Positions 1 through 10,655 of a stretch of DNA of 64,000 bases are shown here, piece after piece. This DNA is from Carya illinoinensis. Lineage: Eukaryota > Streptophyta > Magnoliopsida > Fagales > Juglandaceae. The translations under genes and the position numbers were made by a program. The notes under the pieces were generated by a model. The model was given only the letters and a program-made list of their open reading frames with translations, was not told the DNA's origin and made no database searches. Each line of letters starts with the position of its first letter. Within the stretch, counting starts at the first letter, position 1. The DNA lies in contig NC_056762.1 in assembly GCF_018687715.1 (NCBI RefSeq), positions 17,234,364-17,298,363 of the forward strand, read 5' to 3'.

Positions 1-1098
1 CATCATTGCCATTCCTCATCATATGGAGGACACTTTGGAGCCACCCGTACAACAGCTAAGGTACTTCAAAGTGGGTTCTTTTGGCCTTCCATTTTTCGTG
101 ATAGTTACACTTTGGTGAAAACTTGTGACCGGTGCCAACGTATGGGAAATATTTCAAGGCGTCATGAGTTACCATTGAAAGGTATCTTAGAAGTTGAGTT
201 GTTTGATGTTTGGGGAATAGATTTTATGGGGCCTTTTCCTCCTTCTTTTGGTTTTGCTTATATCTTGCTAGCAGTTGACTATGTGTCAAAATGGGTGGAA
301 GCAATTGCTACAACAACAAATGATGCAAAGGTAGCTCTCAAATTTTTGCACAAGAACATATTCACAAGATTTGGCACTCCACGAGCTATTATTAGTGATG
401 AAGGGACTCACTTTTGCAACAAGTTATTTGAGAATCTTCTTTCTAAATATGGTGTGAAGCACAAGATAGCACTTGCTTACCATCCTCAAACTAATGGCCA
501 AGCTGAAATTTCAAATAGAGAGATCAAGAACATCCTTGAGAAGACGGTCAAAATCAATAGAAAGGATTGGGCGAAGAAGCTTGATGATGCTCTGTGGGCG
601 TACCGTACAACCTTTAAAACACCTATCGGGATGTCTCCATACCGATTAGTGTTTGGAAAGGCATGTCATCTTCCTGTAGAGTTGGAGCATAGAGCTTATT
701 GGGCTGTGAAAAAGTTTAACTTTGATTTGAAGGCAGCAGGTGAAAAGCGACTTCTTCAATTGACTGAGATGGAAGAGTTTCGGAATGATGCATATGAAAA
801 TGCCAAGATCTATAAAGAAAGGACGAAGAAGTGGCATGACAAACAGATTATTAGGCGAGAGTTTGCTCCGGGACAACAAGTTTTACTCTTCAATTCACGA
901 CTCAAACTCTTCCCAGGAAAGTTAAAATCAAGATGGACGGGTCCTTATACAATTCATGAAGCCTTCTCTTTTGGAGCAGTAGATTTGAAGGACAAGGCGG
1001 GGAATATTTTCAGAGTTAATGGTCAAAGATTGAAGCACTACTATGGAGAGCAAATGGAGAGGAACTATGCATATATTCCTCTTGGAGATCCTAAGTGA
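1..1098 (+). CDS. A1: integrase part of an Athila-type Ty3/gypsy pol, 5' end outside the window
   Basis: The frame is open from base 1 and ends at TGA 1096-1098. It encodes the integrase, which inserts retroelement cDNA into the genome. The H2C2 zinc-binding region lies at the start (GGHF, then TCDRC at about residues 39-43). The catalytic core has [17 protein letters not shown] and NGQAE, with exactly 35 residues between the second Asp and the Glu (D,D35E). The C-terminal part has the [16 protein letters not shown] and [12 protein letters not shown] blocks usual in the Athila lineage. There is no stop or frameshift within the visible part. Protease, RT and RNase H would lie to the left of the window. 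The plus orientation agrees with the polypurine tract and LTR downstream. This is a transposon gene, not a host gene. Confidence 0.93.
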   Translation, partial: HHCHSSSYGGHFGATRTTAKVLQSGFFWPSIFRDSYTLVKTCDRCQRMGNISRRHELPLKGILEVELFDVWGIDFMGPFPPSFGFAYILLAVDYVSKWVEAIATTTNDAKVALKFLHKNIFTRFGTPRAIISDEGTHFCNKLFENLLSKYGVKHKIALAYHPQTNGQAEISNREIKNILEKTVKINRKDWAKKLDDALWAYRTTFKTPIGMSPYRLVFGKACHLPVELEHRAYWAVKKFNFDLKAAGEKRLLQLTEMEEFRNDAYENAKIYKERTKKWHDKQIIRREFAPGQQVLLFNSRLKLFPGKLKSRWTGPYTIHEAFSFGAVDLKDKAGNIFRVNGQRLKHYYGEQMERNYAYIPLGDPK

Positions 1099-2747
1099 TG
1101 AGGATTGAAAAGTCTGGCTGTAGACTTTAAAACAAGCGCTTATGGGAGGCAACCCATAGATCTATCTTTCACTCTTTCATTTATTTTATTATCTTTGTTT
1201 ATTTAAGTATTAATAAATTGGTTTTTGATGCAGGTTTATTTAGCAAGAATAAAGAGCTGGAAAATTTAAAAACCTCGGAAGGTTCACCATGAAACCAGGG
1301 AAGTTCCTTTATTTCTTCAATCCTTTTTACTTTTGCATCACAATGAGGACATTGTTTAGTTTAAGTTTGGGGGTGTAAACTCCTATAATCATTTGATCCT
1401 CTTGTTTTCTAAGTCTTGGGTTGTTGATGGGTTGTTTGAGTCTCTTACCAAGCATGCATTGGAGTAAGATTGAATTCTCTATGACTCTGAAATTTGTGAT
1501 TGAAGATGGTTTTGAGAAAAATTTTCAAAAATTTCTTTTATGTCAAGTGAAGTTTTGTGGGTACTTTGGTTTAAATCTTTGACCTTGAACACAATTGAGC
1601 ACATAGTCATTTTTCTCTTATTCCATTTTGCTTATGAAGAGAAGAAGTTGAATTAATTGAAAGAGGGAGGTTCGATTTTGCTTTGCTCTAGAATCCGTTG
1701 ATGGGTCCTTGAGGCGAAATCCTAGTTGAGACCAAATATTAGAGAAATGATCTAGGCATTTCTTTGGCATAACCAAAAAGCTTTCCCAGCCGTCCTAAAT
1801 GTCATGCCATCATTACATGGTGTGTTTCCATAGTCAACCCCCTTGAGCCTTCATGAGCCTTTATTGATTCTTTAAACTACATAAACCATGCCCGCTCTAA
1901 GCCTGAAAAACAATGAATCTACCGTTGATAGTTTGAGAAAATACTTTGGTGGAGAGTTACATTTAAAAGAGAAAATTGGTTACATGATGAAACGTATTAT
2001 GTTTGCTCTATTTGATCAAAGAAAAAGAAGAAGAAGAAAGGAAGTGATTGAAAAAAAAAAAAAAAAAGAAGAGGAAAAAGAAAAAGAAAAGAAAAGAAAA
2101 GAAAAAGAAGTCGCCAAGTGGAAAGTGAATTACCTCAAATTTTGTTAAGGGAAGTGTTGGTATTACATCAGTGATTACAGCAATAATAATGCCACAAGTA
2201 TGAGCATATTGCCAAGAAAGAGCTATGATTTGAATCATGTGAGTTTCTCTTTTAATGTTCTTTTCACTAAGTATTTTCCCAGTTTGATTTAATTTCCCAT
2301 ATCCAGTTCTTTCTTAACCCTCACCCTGTGGCCTATCATTACAACCTTAATAAAGACCTTTTGATCTTTGATTTTGGTGTTGACTACATTAGTGGAGAGG
2401 ATTTCTGAAAATTGGACTTATGGGGTTAAGTTTTAAGAGAATTCTTCTGATTTTGGTTGTTCTACTTTTATCTGAGTTTGCAGGTGGTTTGAGGTTAAAT
2501 TGACTATATCACACACCCACTCAAGGTCTTAGCTTTAGGTTGAAGTAAACGCCTAACTCTTGCTTGACAAATTGCAAAATTTTTGATTGATTTTCTTGCT
2601 ATCTTTGATGTTAAAAGAGTAAGATACTAGAGATGAAATCTAAATTCATAAAAGCTTGGTGAATGATGATACTTCTCTTTGGGGTCGAGTTGATATTGCC
2701 TAAACTATCATTTGTTTTTCTTTTTGTTTGAGGACAAACAAAGTTGT
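1099..2747 (+). other. A1: spacer between pol and the 3' LTR
   Basis: About 1.65 kb between integrase and the polypurine tract. I see no env-like gene: no convincing signal peptide, transmembrane or fusion-like frame. A Lys/Glu-rich frame at 1888-2148 is read from an A/G-rich tract (about 2020-2110) and looks spurious. A GAGGACA box followed by a G-rich tract lies at 1341-1375, close to the end of pol, and resembles the true polypurine tract region at 2728-2758. Confidence 0.7.
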
Positions 2748-2758
2748 AAGTTTGGGGG
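2748..2758 (+). other. A1: polypurine tract (plus-strand primer)
   Basis: The G-rich tract AAGTTTGGGGG lies 4 bases before the TGATGGC LTR start, downstream of a GAGGACAAACAAAG stretch. This arrangement is typical of plant Ty3/gypsy elements, where the tract primes plus-strand DNA synthesis. Confidence 0.8.
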
Positions 2759-2802
2759 TATTTGATGGCTTGCAAAATTTCATATTACAGATTTTACAAG
2801 TT

Positions 2803-3095
2803 CGCTCGAGCGGAGGCTTTTGGCCGCTCGAGCGAATTCAGGCAGATTCAAACGCTCGACTGCCGCTCGACAGGGAGCTCGAGCAGGTTGCTGAAAAACG
2901 AAGATCGCTCGAGCGGAGACATTGGCCGCTCGAGCGAAATCAGGCAGAGTCGAACGCTCGATGTGCGCTCGATAGGACGCTCGAGCGAAATCAGGCAGAG
3001 TCGAACGCTCGATGTGCGCTCGATAGGACGCTCGAGCGAAATCAGGCAGAGTCGAACGCTCGACGCGCGCTCGACACCCCGCTCGAGCGAACATC
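2803..3095 (+). repeat. Tandem array with 51-bp unit and CGCTCGAGCG palindromes, in A1 U3
   Basis: Three units start at 2927, 2978 and 3029 with a fixed 51-bp period, and a partial fourth starts at 3080. Each begins with the 10-bp palindrome CGCTCGAGCG. Diverged copies of the motif extend left to about 2803. Because 51 is a multiple of 3, long spurious frames arise on both strands. The array ends about 40 bp upstream of the TATA box, where U3 enhancer-type repeats often lie. Confidence 0.9.
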
Positions 3096-3133
3096 GTATT
3101 TTGACAGATTTTAGGTTTTCCGCCGTGGGACCA

Positions 3134-3140
3134 TATAAAA
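3134..3140 (+). promoter_or_regulatory. TATA box of the A1 LTR
   Basis: TATAAAA within CCATATAAAAGGCC, about 370 bp into the LTR and just downstream of the palindrome array. The position suits the U3/R boundary promoter of an LTR element. Confidence 0.6.
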
Positions 3141-4136
3141 GGCCATTCTTCACTCTAGAGCCGCGGTTTTTTGACTGGAGAACACTCTTTGGGAGAGAAA
3201 AACATAGCTAGAGGGATTCAAATCATTTGTTTTGGAGACAGAATTCCAATTTATTGCACGTACGTTGGATTCATACACGAGCACGGACGGGAGAAAGGCG
3301 TTGAATCGTTCCCTTGAGCTTTTGATGACCAGTTGAGGCTGCAAGGAGGATTTTTCAGTGTTTATTTTCTTCTTCCCATCTTCTCAGAATAATTATGGTG
3401 AATTCGTTTATGTTGAATTCCAATTCTAGCATGAGCTAAATTTTCTAATTTCTAGGAAAACGATGTAACCTAATTCCGAACTATGCTTGTTTGTCCATGC
3501 TAATTTAATGAAATTCTCTCTTTGTTTATCTGATTTATTCTGAATTTATTGCTTCTAATTAACTGGCCATTGATTAGATGATTATTAATCTTGTGATTTG
3601 CTATCGAAAGAGGGAATCATAGGGTAGATCTTGGATATTTCAGCATAGGTAAGTATAGAGATCGAAAGACTTGTATGAACCTGTGTAGTAATTAAATCAT
3701 TGGTCTTATTGCGTTCTTGATTATTTAATTTGCATACTCTTGTGTGAATTGATAAACTAGAATCACTTCCAATTGACTATCGAAAGAGGCTTTTGGATGA
3801 ATTAGAGATTTGCTAATAGACAAAAGAGGTTTAAGTTAAATTAGCTGGATGAGAAAAGCGTAGTGAAGAATTATGGTGAAATCGATTTCCTAGAAGTTTT
3901 CTTCCCTATTGAATTTGATCTTCAAACATCAGTTTTACTTTCTTTGCTTATTTCTCTTGAGTTGATCTAGTTTTAATTGCTACTACAAAAACCTTAGTGA
4001 TTCCTCTAGATAAAATTGAGATTAGCATAATTTTGGTATTTGGCAAGAGTAAGGTACCAATCCCTGAGGACGATACTCTTCTTATTACTTTACTATAAAA
4101 CTACGATACTGTGCACTTGCAGTTTTGCACCGGTCA

Positions 4137-4196
4137 GGAACTAAGGGTACAGGTGTCATGGCGGAGGCTGTTATACAGACCCGCCAATCCTTATGA
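4137..4196 (+). pseudogene. L1 ORF1: C-terminal tail only
   Basis: The short in-frame tail contains MAEAV and ends at TGA 4194-4196. It aligns with the end of ORF1 in L2 (MAEAAKQ). The stop overlaps the ORF2 start as ATGA, as in the other two LINEs. The rest of ORF1 is absent because the A1 LTR ends immediately upstream. Confidence 0.7.
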
Positions 4197-7100
4197 AACA
4201 CCTAAGTTGGAACTGTCGGGGGCTTGGGAACCCCCGTGCAGTTCATGATCTCTGCTTGCTGGTCAGAGAAAAGAAACCCAACTTAGTTTTTCTCATAGAG
4301 ACAAAACTAAGAACATCAAAATTTGACTCAATTAAAAGGAAACTTGGGTTTGATTGTTGTTTTCCTGTGGAGCCTTCGGGAAAGAAGGGAGGGTTAGCTA
4401 TGTTGTGGAAGAAAGAATATGCGGTTCAGTTGGTGAATTACTCACAGCATCACATCCATATGTTAGTTACTGAGGAGGAGGATCAGCAGCAGTGGTTTTG
4501 CACTGGTTTTTATGGTCATCCAGAAACTAGTAAAAGAAGCAGTACATGGAATCTACTCTCTATGATTAGACCAAGTTTTAACCAAGCTTGGTGTGTCATG
4601 GGCGATTTTAATGAGATATTGGCTTCAAATGAAAAATGGGGTGGCAGACAAAGACCTGAAAAACAGATGGAGGAATTTAGGCATGCTGTGCATTGTAATA
4701 ATCTACATGATTTGGGCTGGAAAGGGAGTTTGTTTACCTGGAGCAATAGACAACAAGGCCTTCATTATACAAAGGAAAGATTAGATCGTGTCATAGCTAA
4801 TCCTCCATGGATAAACATGTTTAAGAGGTTAGCTGTGGAAACTTTAGCTGCCAGAAGATCAGATCATAGACCAATTTTGTTGACCTGTTATAGAACTGGT
4901 TTCCCAACTATGGTTAAAAGTCATAAGTTTATGTTTGAGGCTAAATGGACTAAGGATGTGGAAGGGGAGGATGTTGTTAGAAAAGAATGGAGAAGGGTGA
5001 CATGTGGGCAGGATGGGTGGGGACAAATTAAGGAAAAACTCAAGGCTTGTGCTCAAGTGCTCACGAGGTGGAATAAGGGAAAGAAGGTGGACTGTGAAAA
5101 GGAAATTCTAGACAAAACAGAAGAACTAAGGAAATTGCAAGATGTGGAAGGCCCTTTGAATATAGATCCTGTTAAAAATTTACAGAAAGAACTGGAGTTT
5201 TTGTTAGAACAAGAAGACATTAAATGGAGGCAAAGAGCTAAAGTGAACTGGTATCATGCTAGTGATAAAAATACCAGGTTTTTTCACCTTTGTGCAACTC
5301 ATAGGCATAAGAAGAACTAGATTAGAGCTATCCATGACATGCAAGGTAGAAAATGGGAGAGTCATTCAGAAATGGCTGAGGCATTTACTCAGTATTTTAA
5401 AGACATTTTTAGCACAACAAGGCCCTCTGATGAAGAACTGAGCTGCAGTCTGCAGTGCATAACCAAAAGGGTGACATATGATATGAATTACAGACTCCAG
5501 ACACCTTTCACTCGAGAAGAAGTAGAGGTAGCTCTACAACAAATGTCCCCTCTGAAGGCCCCTGGACCAGATGGTTTTAATGCACAGTTCTATCAATCCT
5601 ATTGGCATATTGTTGGGAATGAGGTTAGTGCATCTCTTTTACACTTTCTTAATGGGGGTAGGATGGATAGGGGGATTAATTCTACTGTTATTGCTTTGAT
5701 TCCCAAAGTAAAAGACCCTTCTTTTGTAAACCAATTTAGACCTATTAGTCTTTGTAATGTTGTCTATAAACTGGTTTCCAAAGTTTTGGCTAACAGGTTG
5801 AAGCATGTTCTGGATCTTATCATTTCAAGCAACCAAAGTGCTTTTATCCCTAATAGGCTTATCACTGATAATGTGATAACTGCCTATGAACTCTTACATT
5901 CCATGAAAACAAAGCAGAAGGGCAGAACAGGCTTGATGGCTATCAAGTTGGGTATGTCTAAGGCCTATGACCGTGTGGAATGGAAGTTTCTGGAGGCTAT
6001 TATGGCAAAATGGGATTTGGAGAGAGATGGATGCAGCTAATAATGGAATGTATCACTACTATCAGCTACTCAGTTTTGATAAATGGAGAAATTGGGGCCT
6101 CTTTTCAACCTGAACGTGGGATTAGGCAAGGAGATCCACTATCTCCTTACCTATTTATATTATGTGCTGAAGGTTTAAGTGCCTTGATCACTCAGGCTGA
6201 GCATAAGGGGGAAATTAAAGGAGTTGCAGCTGCTAGGGGAGGGATGAGGATCAGTCATCTCTTCTTTGCTGATGATAGTGTGCTCTTTTGTAGAGCAACT
6301 ATTGAGGAGTGGCAAAAGCTCCAAGGATTGCTTCAAGTGTATGAGAAGACATCTGGACAATGCTTGAACTGAGAAAAAACAACTGTTTTTTTCAGCTCAA
6401 ATACCAGTATAGAAAAAAAGCAGGAGATTGTTAATGCAGTAGGTGTATCAGTAGATAACAACTATGGGAGGTATTTAGGACTACCAACTACAGTTGGGAG
6501 GTCAAAATACCAATCTTTCAGATCTATTAAAGAAAGAATATGGACCAGAATCTCAAGTTGGCAGAATACATTCCAATCACAAGCTGGAAAGGAAGTATTA
6601 CTAAAAGCAGTAATTCAAGCAATCCCAACCTATACTATGAGTGTTTTTAAGTTGCCTAAGAAACTACTGCAGGAAATCAATTCGATGATGGGAAACTTTT
6701 GGTGGGGAGGTAGTAATACCAAGCAGAAAGTACAATGGAAGTCTTGGGCAAGCATGGGAGTTTCTAAGAAGGATGGGGGTTTGGGTTTTAGAGACCTGGA
6801 ATCTTTTAATAAAGCCATGTTGGCTAAGCAAGTATGGAGAGTTCTCAACAATCCAAATTCCCTGGTTGCTCAACTCCTAAAACAGAAGTATTTTAAGAGG
6901 GGTTCTATCCTGAATGCAAAGAAAGGGACTAATTCATCCCTGGTGTGGCAGAGTCTATGGTCATCTATTGAATTGATCACGACAGGAAGTTTATGGAGAG
7001 TGGGGTCGGGTTCTAGTATCAGTATTTGGAATGATAAGTGGGTTAAGCATGCTGTGCTGTTACAACCCAACCTTCCTATTCTTGGTTCTAGCAAGGATTC

Positions 7101-8319
7101 AACTGTTTCTGAGTTGATTGATGAAGGGGAATGCAGATGGAAGAAGGAAGTGCTAGACCAGTTATTTCATGAGGAAGATGTGGAGAAGATCTGTCAGATT
7201 CCGCTAAGCAAAACTGGGACTCAGGACAAGCTGATGTGGGGGTATACTGCAAATGGGATTTTCACTGTGAGAAGTGCATACTACTTACAACAATCACTGG
7301 TCAGATAAATGAAGGGGGAGTGCTCGAGTATTGTAACTGGTTTGATAGATTGGAAACATTTATGGTCTCTAAATGTCCCTATAAAGATTAAGCTGTTTGT
7401 ATGGAAAGCTGCCCACAATGTACTTCCCACTTTGCAAAACCTGGCAAGCAAAAAGATAGTTGCTGTTGACTTGTGCTCTATATGCAAGAGAGAAATTGAG
7501 TCTCCACTACATGTAATATGGGGATGCCCTGCAGCCAGTGATGTTTGGGCCATGTCAAGCTGTCCTACACACAAGTGGCCTAATTCTTTTCCTGACTTCA
7601 GGACTTTGTGGTTCTCTTTGTGTTCTAAGCTGGATGTGGATTCACTTCAGCTAGCCTATTTTATTATGCGAAGGATCTGGCTAAGGAGAAATTATTTTGT
7701 GCATGGAAAAGATCTAGAAAGCCCTCAACAGGTGGTGACAGTAGCTACTGCAGATAGAGATCTGTTTTTATGCTCATTAACAAACACAGATGCAGTACCT
7801 TCTAATAATATGAGTGACAGAGGAGACATAAGGTGGAAAAAACCAGAAATCAGAACATTGAAGGCAAACCGGGATGCTTCAGTGAGTACTAAACTCAATA
7901 GAGCAGGCTATGGTATTATTATACGAGATGAGCAAGGAAGTATAATGGTTTGTGTGTGTGCAAGCCACAAGCCTGTTGTAAAGCCTGTGCTGGCAGAAGG
8001 CCTGGCCTTAAGGAGGGCAATGGAAGTATGTGCCGAGTTGAGTTTGGGAAGGGTGGTTTTTGAAGGTGATGCTAAGATCATTGTTCAGGCAGTGACTTCT
8101 GATGAGGAGATTAGTGCAGATTATGGGGTTCTTGTTAATGATGCTCAAAGTATGTTAAGAACTTGGCCTCAATGGCATGTTGATTTTGTTCACAGAGAAG
8201 CCAACTATGCTGCTCACCAGTTAGCAAAGTTAGCTTTAGACTATGAGTATGAGAAGATCTGGATAGAAGATGGTCCAATGCAGGTTATGTCGACTGTACA
8301 GTTAGAACAGTCTATGTAA
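4193..8319 (+). pseudogene. L1 ORF2: endonuclease, reverse transcriptase, zf-RVT, RNase H (broken)
   Basis: ORF2 of a plant L1-type LINE. It nicks target DNA and copies element RNA onto the nick. The APE-type endonuclease has LSWNCRGLG, MGDFNEIL and SDHRPIL (4193 to about 4900). The RT has [24 protein letters not shown] and the catalytic FFADDS at about 6262-6279. A zf-RVT Cys/His motif (CSICKREIESPLHVIWGC) and an RNase H domain (about 7864-8230; EGDAK, HREANYAAHQLA) follow. It is broken by an in-frame TAG near 5298, a 1-nt deletion in an A run near 6010, a TGA at 6370 and a TAA at 7306. The start ATG overlaps the ORF1 stop. Confidence 0.9.
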
Positions 8320-9060
8320 TGTTGACAGTTTCTTACCTGTCTTTGCATTTTTTTACATCAATATATGATCTACTTGATTGGATTAAAAAAATATGTATAT
8401 AACAAATTTACGTCCTAATGTAAATTCGAACATAACTTCTACCAAGACTTACGTTCGAACGTATTTAGATAAAAATTCTAATGTAATCTGATCCGAACGT
8501 CTTATATATATGTTCGAACGTTTTATTTACATGCGAACGTATTATCCAATGTCATCTTTAAACGTTGGATAGTATATATAATAAATTTGCTTGATTACGT
8601 CTGCACGTTAAGTTGTAACGTTCGAACGTAATGAATTTCAAACGTCAGATGTTCGGACTTATTTTCTAACGGAAGAAGACGAACGGTTTACGTTCGGATG
8701 TTTTATCCAATGTCCTCTAAAAATGTTGGATAAAAACGTTTGAATGTTAAAATTTATGTTCGCACGTTACAACGTAACGGTCAGATGTAAATAAATTATA
8801 AAGTCACACGTTCTGACATTTCTTTGTAACGTTCAAACGTTACAAGACAGAGTGGCTAAGTCAACTCAGCCATTTCCAAAAGCTTCAAAATGTGCGTTTT
8901 GAAGCAAAAAGAAACCATAAAACTAATCTATAGGCTATGGGGAATGTTTTTATGGTAGTTGTTTACTGTTTAACAACCAATGGTTGCTGAAAAATTAAGA
9001 AGAAAATCTGGCCTAGGGTGGGTTTCAAAGTTTTGAAACCCACCGATAAAACTATAGTAT

Positions 9061-9074
9061 ATATGAGACGCGGA
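9061..9074. repeat. Target site duplication of LINE L2 (left copy; right copy 14785-14798)
   Basis: ATATGAGACGCGGA (14 bp) occurs just before the L2 5' end and again directly after its A tail at 14785-14798. It is a perfect TSD that fixes both ends of L2. Confidence 0.93.
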
Positions 9075-9263
9075 TCATAAATTACTTTTTTTTCCTCTCT
9101 CTCTACGGAAAGGTGAGGTGTTTTCTCTCTAAGGTTCTTGTATCTTAGAGGCTTCCTCTTGGACTCAGTCCAAAGAGTTCATCCATTTTCTAGAATCTGG
9201 CCTTGGTGGTAGTTTTTTCCCAAGACTTCACACGGTTTAGTTCATAAAACTAGCCCGAGGTTC

Positions 9264-10655
9264 ATGGCAGAGGAGTTAACAAATCTATATGAGGGACTTT
9301 GTCTCACGGAAGCAGAGAAACAAGAAGTATTAATCCCTCATGAGGAGATATTACTATCCGAAGAAAAAAGTAAGAGATGTCTGGCAGCATTGGTGATCGC
9401 CGAGAAGGAAGTTAATAAAGGGGCATTCCGAGCTACAATGAGCAAAGCTTGGCAAGTAACAGGGCGGGTCTCGTTCAAAGATCTCGGGCAAAACAAATAT
9501 CTAGTAGAATTCTATTCTGTTTCAGATAAGACCAGGGTCCTTCAGTGTCGCCCGTGGACCTTTGACAGGTTCCTAGTCAACTTACAAGACTGTGAAGGCT
9601 GCTTAACACCAAAAGACTTATCTTTCTCAAAGGAGATTTTCTGGATTCAACTCCATGACCTACCATTTGCAGGGATGAATAAATCGACGGGTGAGAAACT
9701 AGGAGCAACCGTTGGCGACGTGCTTGCAGTGGATGTAGACGCAGGGGGATTATCATGGGGAAGATATCTTCGGGTAAAAGTACAAGTAAATATAACCAAA
9801 GTCCTGGCAAGAGGGAGCTTCATCAACACAGGTTCTAAACGGTTCTGGATCCCCTTTAGATACGAGAGATTACCATTATTTTGCTTTCATTGCGGGGTCA
9901 TTAAGCATCTTGGTCCCTCATGTCCAAACACATTGCTTGAAGGTAAGCACCGGGAAGGGGAAGGAATGCAGTATGGTCAATGGTTACGAGCTAGCCCCCC
10001 AACGAGAAGCCTACAAAACTTTTCAAAACAGAAAGACGAACATGCAGACTCAGAAGTTTGGCGCCAAAATAAAAGTGACTCTAGTAACCTCGATGGGGAC
10101 GAGCCAGTGCATGGTGCTCGACGAAATAGTCCTGTAAGGTCCAATCACAGTGACAGAGCTGGATCAGACACCTACATCTCCCAGAGCCCATGCTTCAGGA
10201 AGGGCAACTTGTACGTTAATGCAGAAAGGCATGGGCAGTCTGGCCAGGTATCTTCAAACCCCCTTATCCCCCATGCTTTTCCTGCCACTCACTCTGTAGA
10301 CCCAACAGACTCTCGGGCTTATACCCCAGCGGTATCACCCTGCATAGTTCTGGACTCGGTAGGGCCTGATAGCCCAGTAAGACAGGACACTACCCTCAGC
10401 CTACCTTCTCAGAATGCTCCCCTCAAAGCCCCGAAAACTGGCCCACCAAAATCAGGGCCCACCTGGAAGAGAAGGGCCAGAGGTTTAGGCCTCCCAGCCC
10501 AACAGGAAGAGTGGGATACTCCTATGAGGGACTTGGTTAAAACAAGACAGAAAAGGAAATGTGCTAATGTCCAGTCGAGTCCCATTTTGACAAGGAAAAG
10601 GTTCAAGCAAGCTTGTATGGCAGAGGCTGCTAAGCAGCCCTGCCATTCCCCATGA
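9264..10655 (+). CDS. L2 ORF1: DUF4283 / CCHC zinc-knuckle protein (463 aa)
   Basis: ORF1 of a plant L1-type LINE, expected to bind element RNA and form the ribonucleoprotein with ORF2. It starts MAEELT, the same start seen in L3. A DUF4283-like region spans about residues 45-200 (RATMSKAWQV, NKYLVEF, PWTFDRFL, WIPFRYERLPLFC). A zinc knuckle CFHCGVIKHLGPSC (C-x2-C-x4-H-x4-C) lies near residue 210. The C-terminal half is Ser/Pro-rich and basic, without a recognised fold. The frame is uninterrupted. Its TGA overlaps the ORF2 ATG, which suggests ORF2 is translated by termination-reinitiation; that is inferred from the overlap. Confidence 0.9.
   Translation: MAEELTNLYEGLCLTEAEKQEVLIPHEEILLSEEKSKRCLAALVIAEKEVNKGAFRATMSKAWQVTGRVSFKDLGQNKYLVEFYSVSDKTRVLQCRPWTFDRFLVNLQDCEGCLTPKDLSFSKEIFWIQLHDLPFAGMNKSTGEKLGATVGDVLAVDVDAGGLSWGRYLRVKVQVNITKVLARGSFINTGSKRFWIPFRYERLPLFCFHCGVIKHLGPSCPNTLLEGKHREGEGMQYGQWLRASPPTRSLQNFSKQKDEHADSEVWRQNKSDSSNLDGDEPVHGARRNSPVRSNHSDRAGSDTYISQSPCFRKGNLYVNAERHGQSGQVSSNPLIPHAFPATHSVDPTDSRAYTPAVSPCIVLDSVGPDSPVRQDTTLSLPSQNAPLKAPKTGPPKSGPTWKRRARGLGLPAQQEEWDTPMRDLVKTRQKRKCANVQSSPILTRKRFKQACMAEAAKQPCHSP

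Larger units (their letters stand above)
2763..4136 (+). repeat. A1: 3' LTR (1,374 bp)
   Basis: Begins TGATGGC directly after the polypurine tract and ends ...CACCGGTCA, giving TG...CA termini. It contains a palindrome-rich tandem array, a TATA box at 3134, and the block CCCTGAGGACGATAC (about 4063-4077), which is common near the 3' end of Athila-type LTRs. It is followed at once by LINE ORF1/ORF2 sequence, so A1 appears to have inserted into LINE L1. The other LTR and its TSD lie outside the window. The exact 3' base is uncertain by a few nucleotides. Confidence 0.82.
4137..8391 (+). mobile_element. L1: LINE (plant L1-type), 5' part missing, degenerate
   Basis: Contains the last codons of ORF1, all of ORF2 and a 3' UTR ending in a short A tract (8385-8391). 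The left edge coincides with the end of the A1 LTR. The simplest reading is that A1 jumped into this LINE and that the rest of ORF1 lies beyond the left window edge. A 5'-truncated LINE beside an old LTR is the alternative. No TSD can be tested inside the window. Confidence 0.85.

Noticed and set aside
1888..2148. Lys/Glu-rich 86-codon frame
   Set aside because: Comes from an A/G-rich simple tract in the A1 spacer; it has no domain.
2803..3095. Possible CRISPR-like array
   Set aside because: The units are contiguous tandem repeats without unique spacers, inside an LTR of a plant retroelement.
2728..3211. Overlapping open frames on both strands (up to 149 codons)
   Set aside because: They arise from the 51-bp (17-codon) tandem array in the A1 LTR; all frames repeat the same units, and no start, domain or codon pattern supports a protein.
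4137..8391. L1 as a LINE inserted into the A1 LTR
   Set aside because: The LTR sequence does not resume after the L1 tail, while the LTR end is complete; insertion of A1 into L1 explains the joint better.
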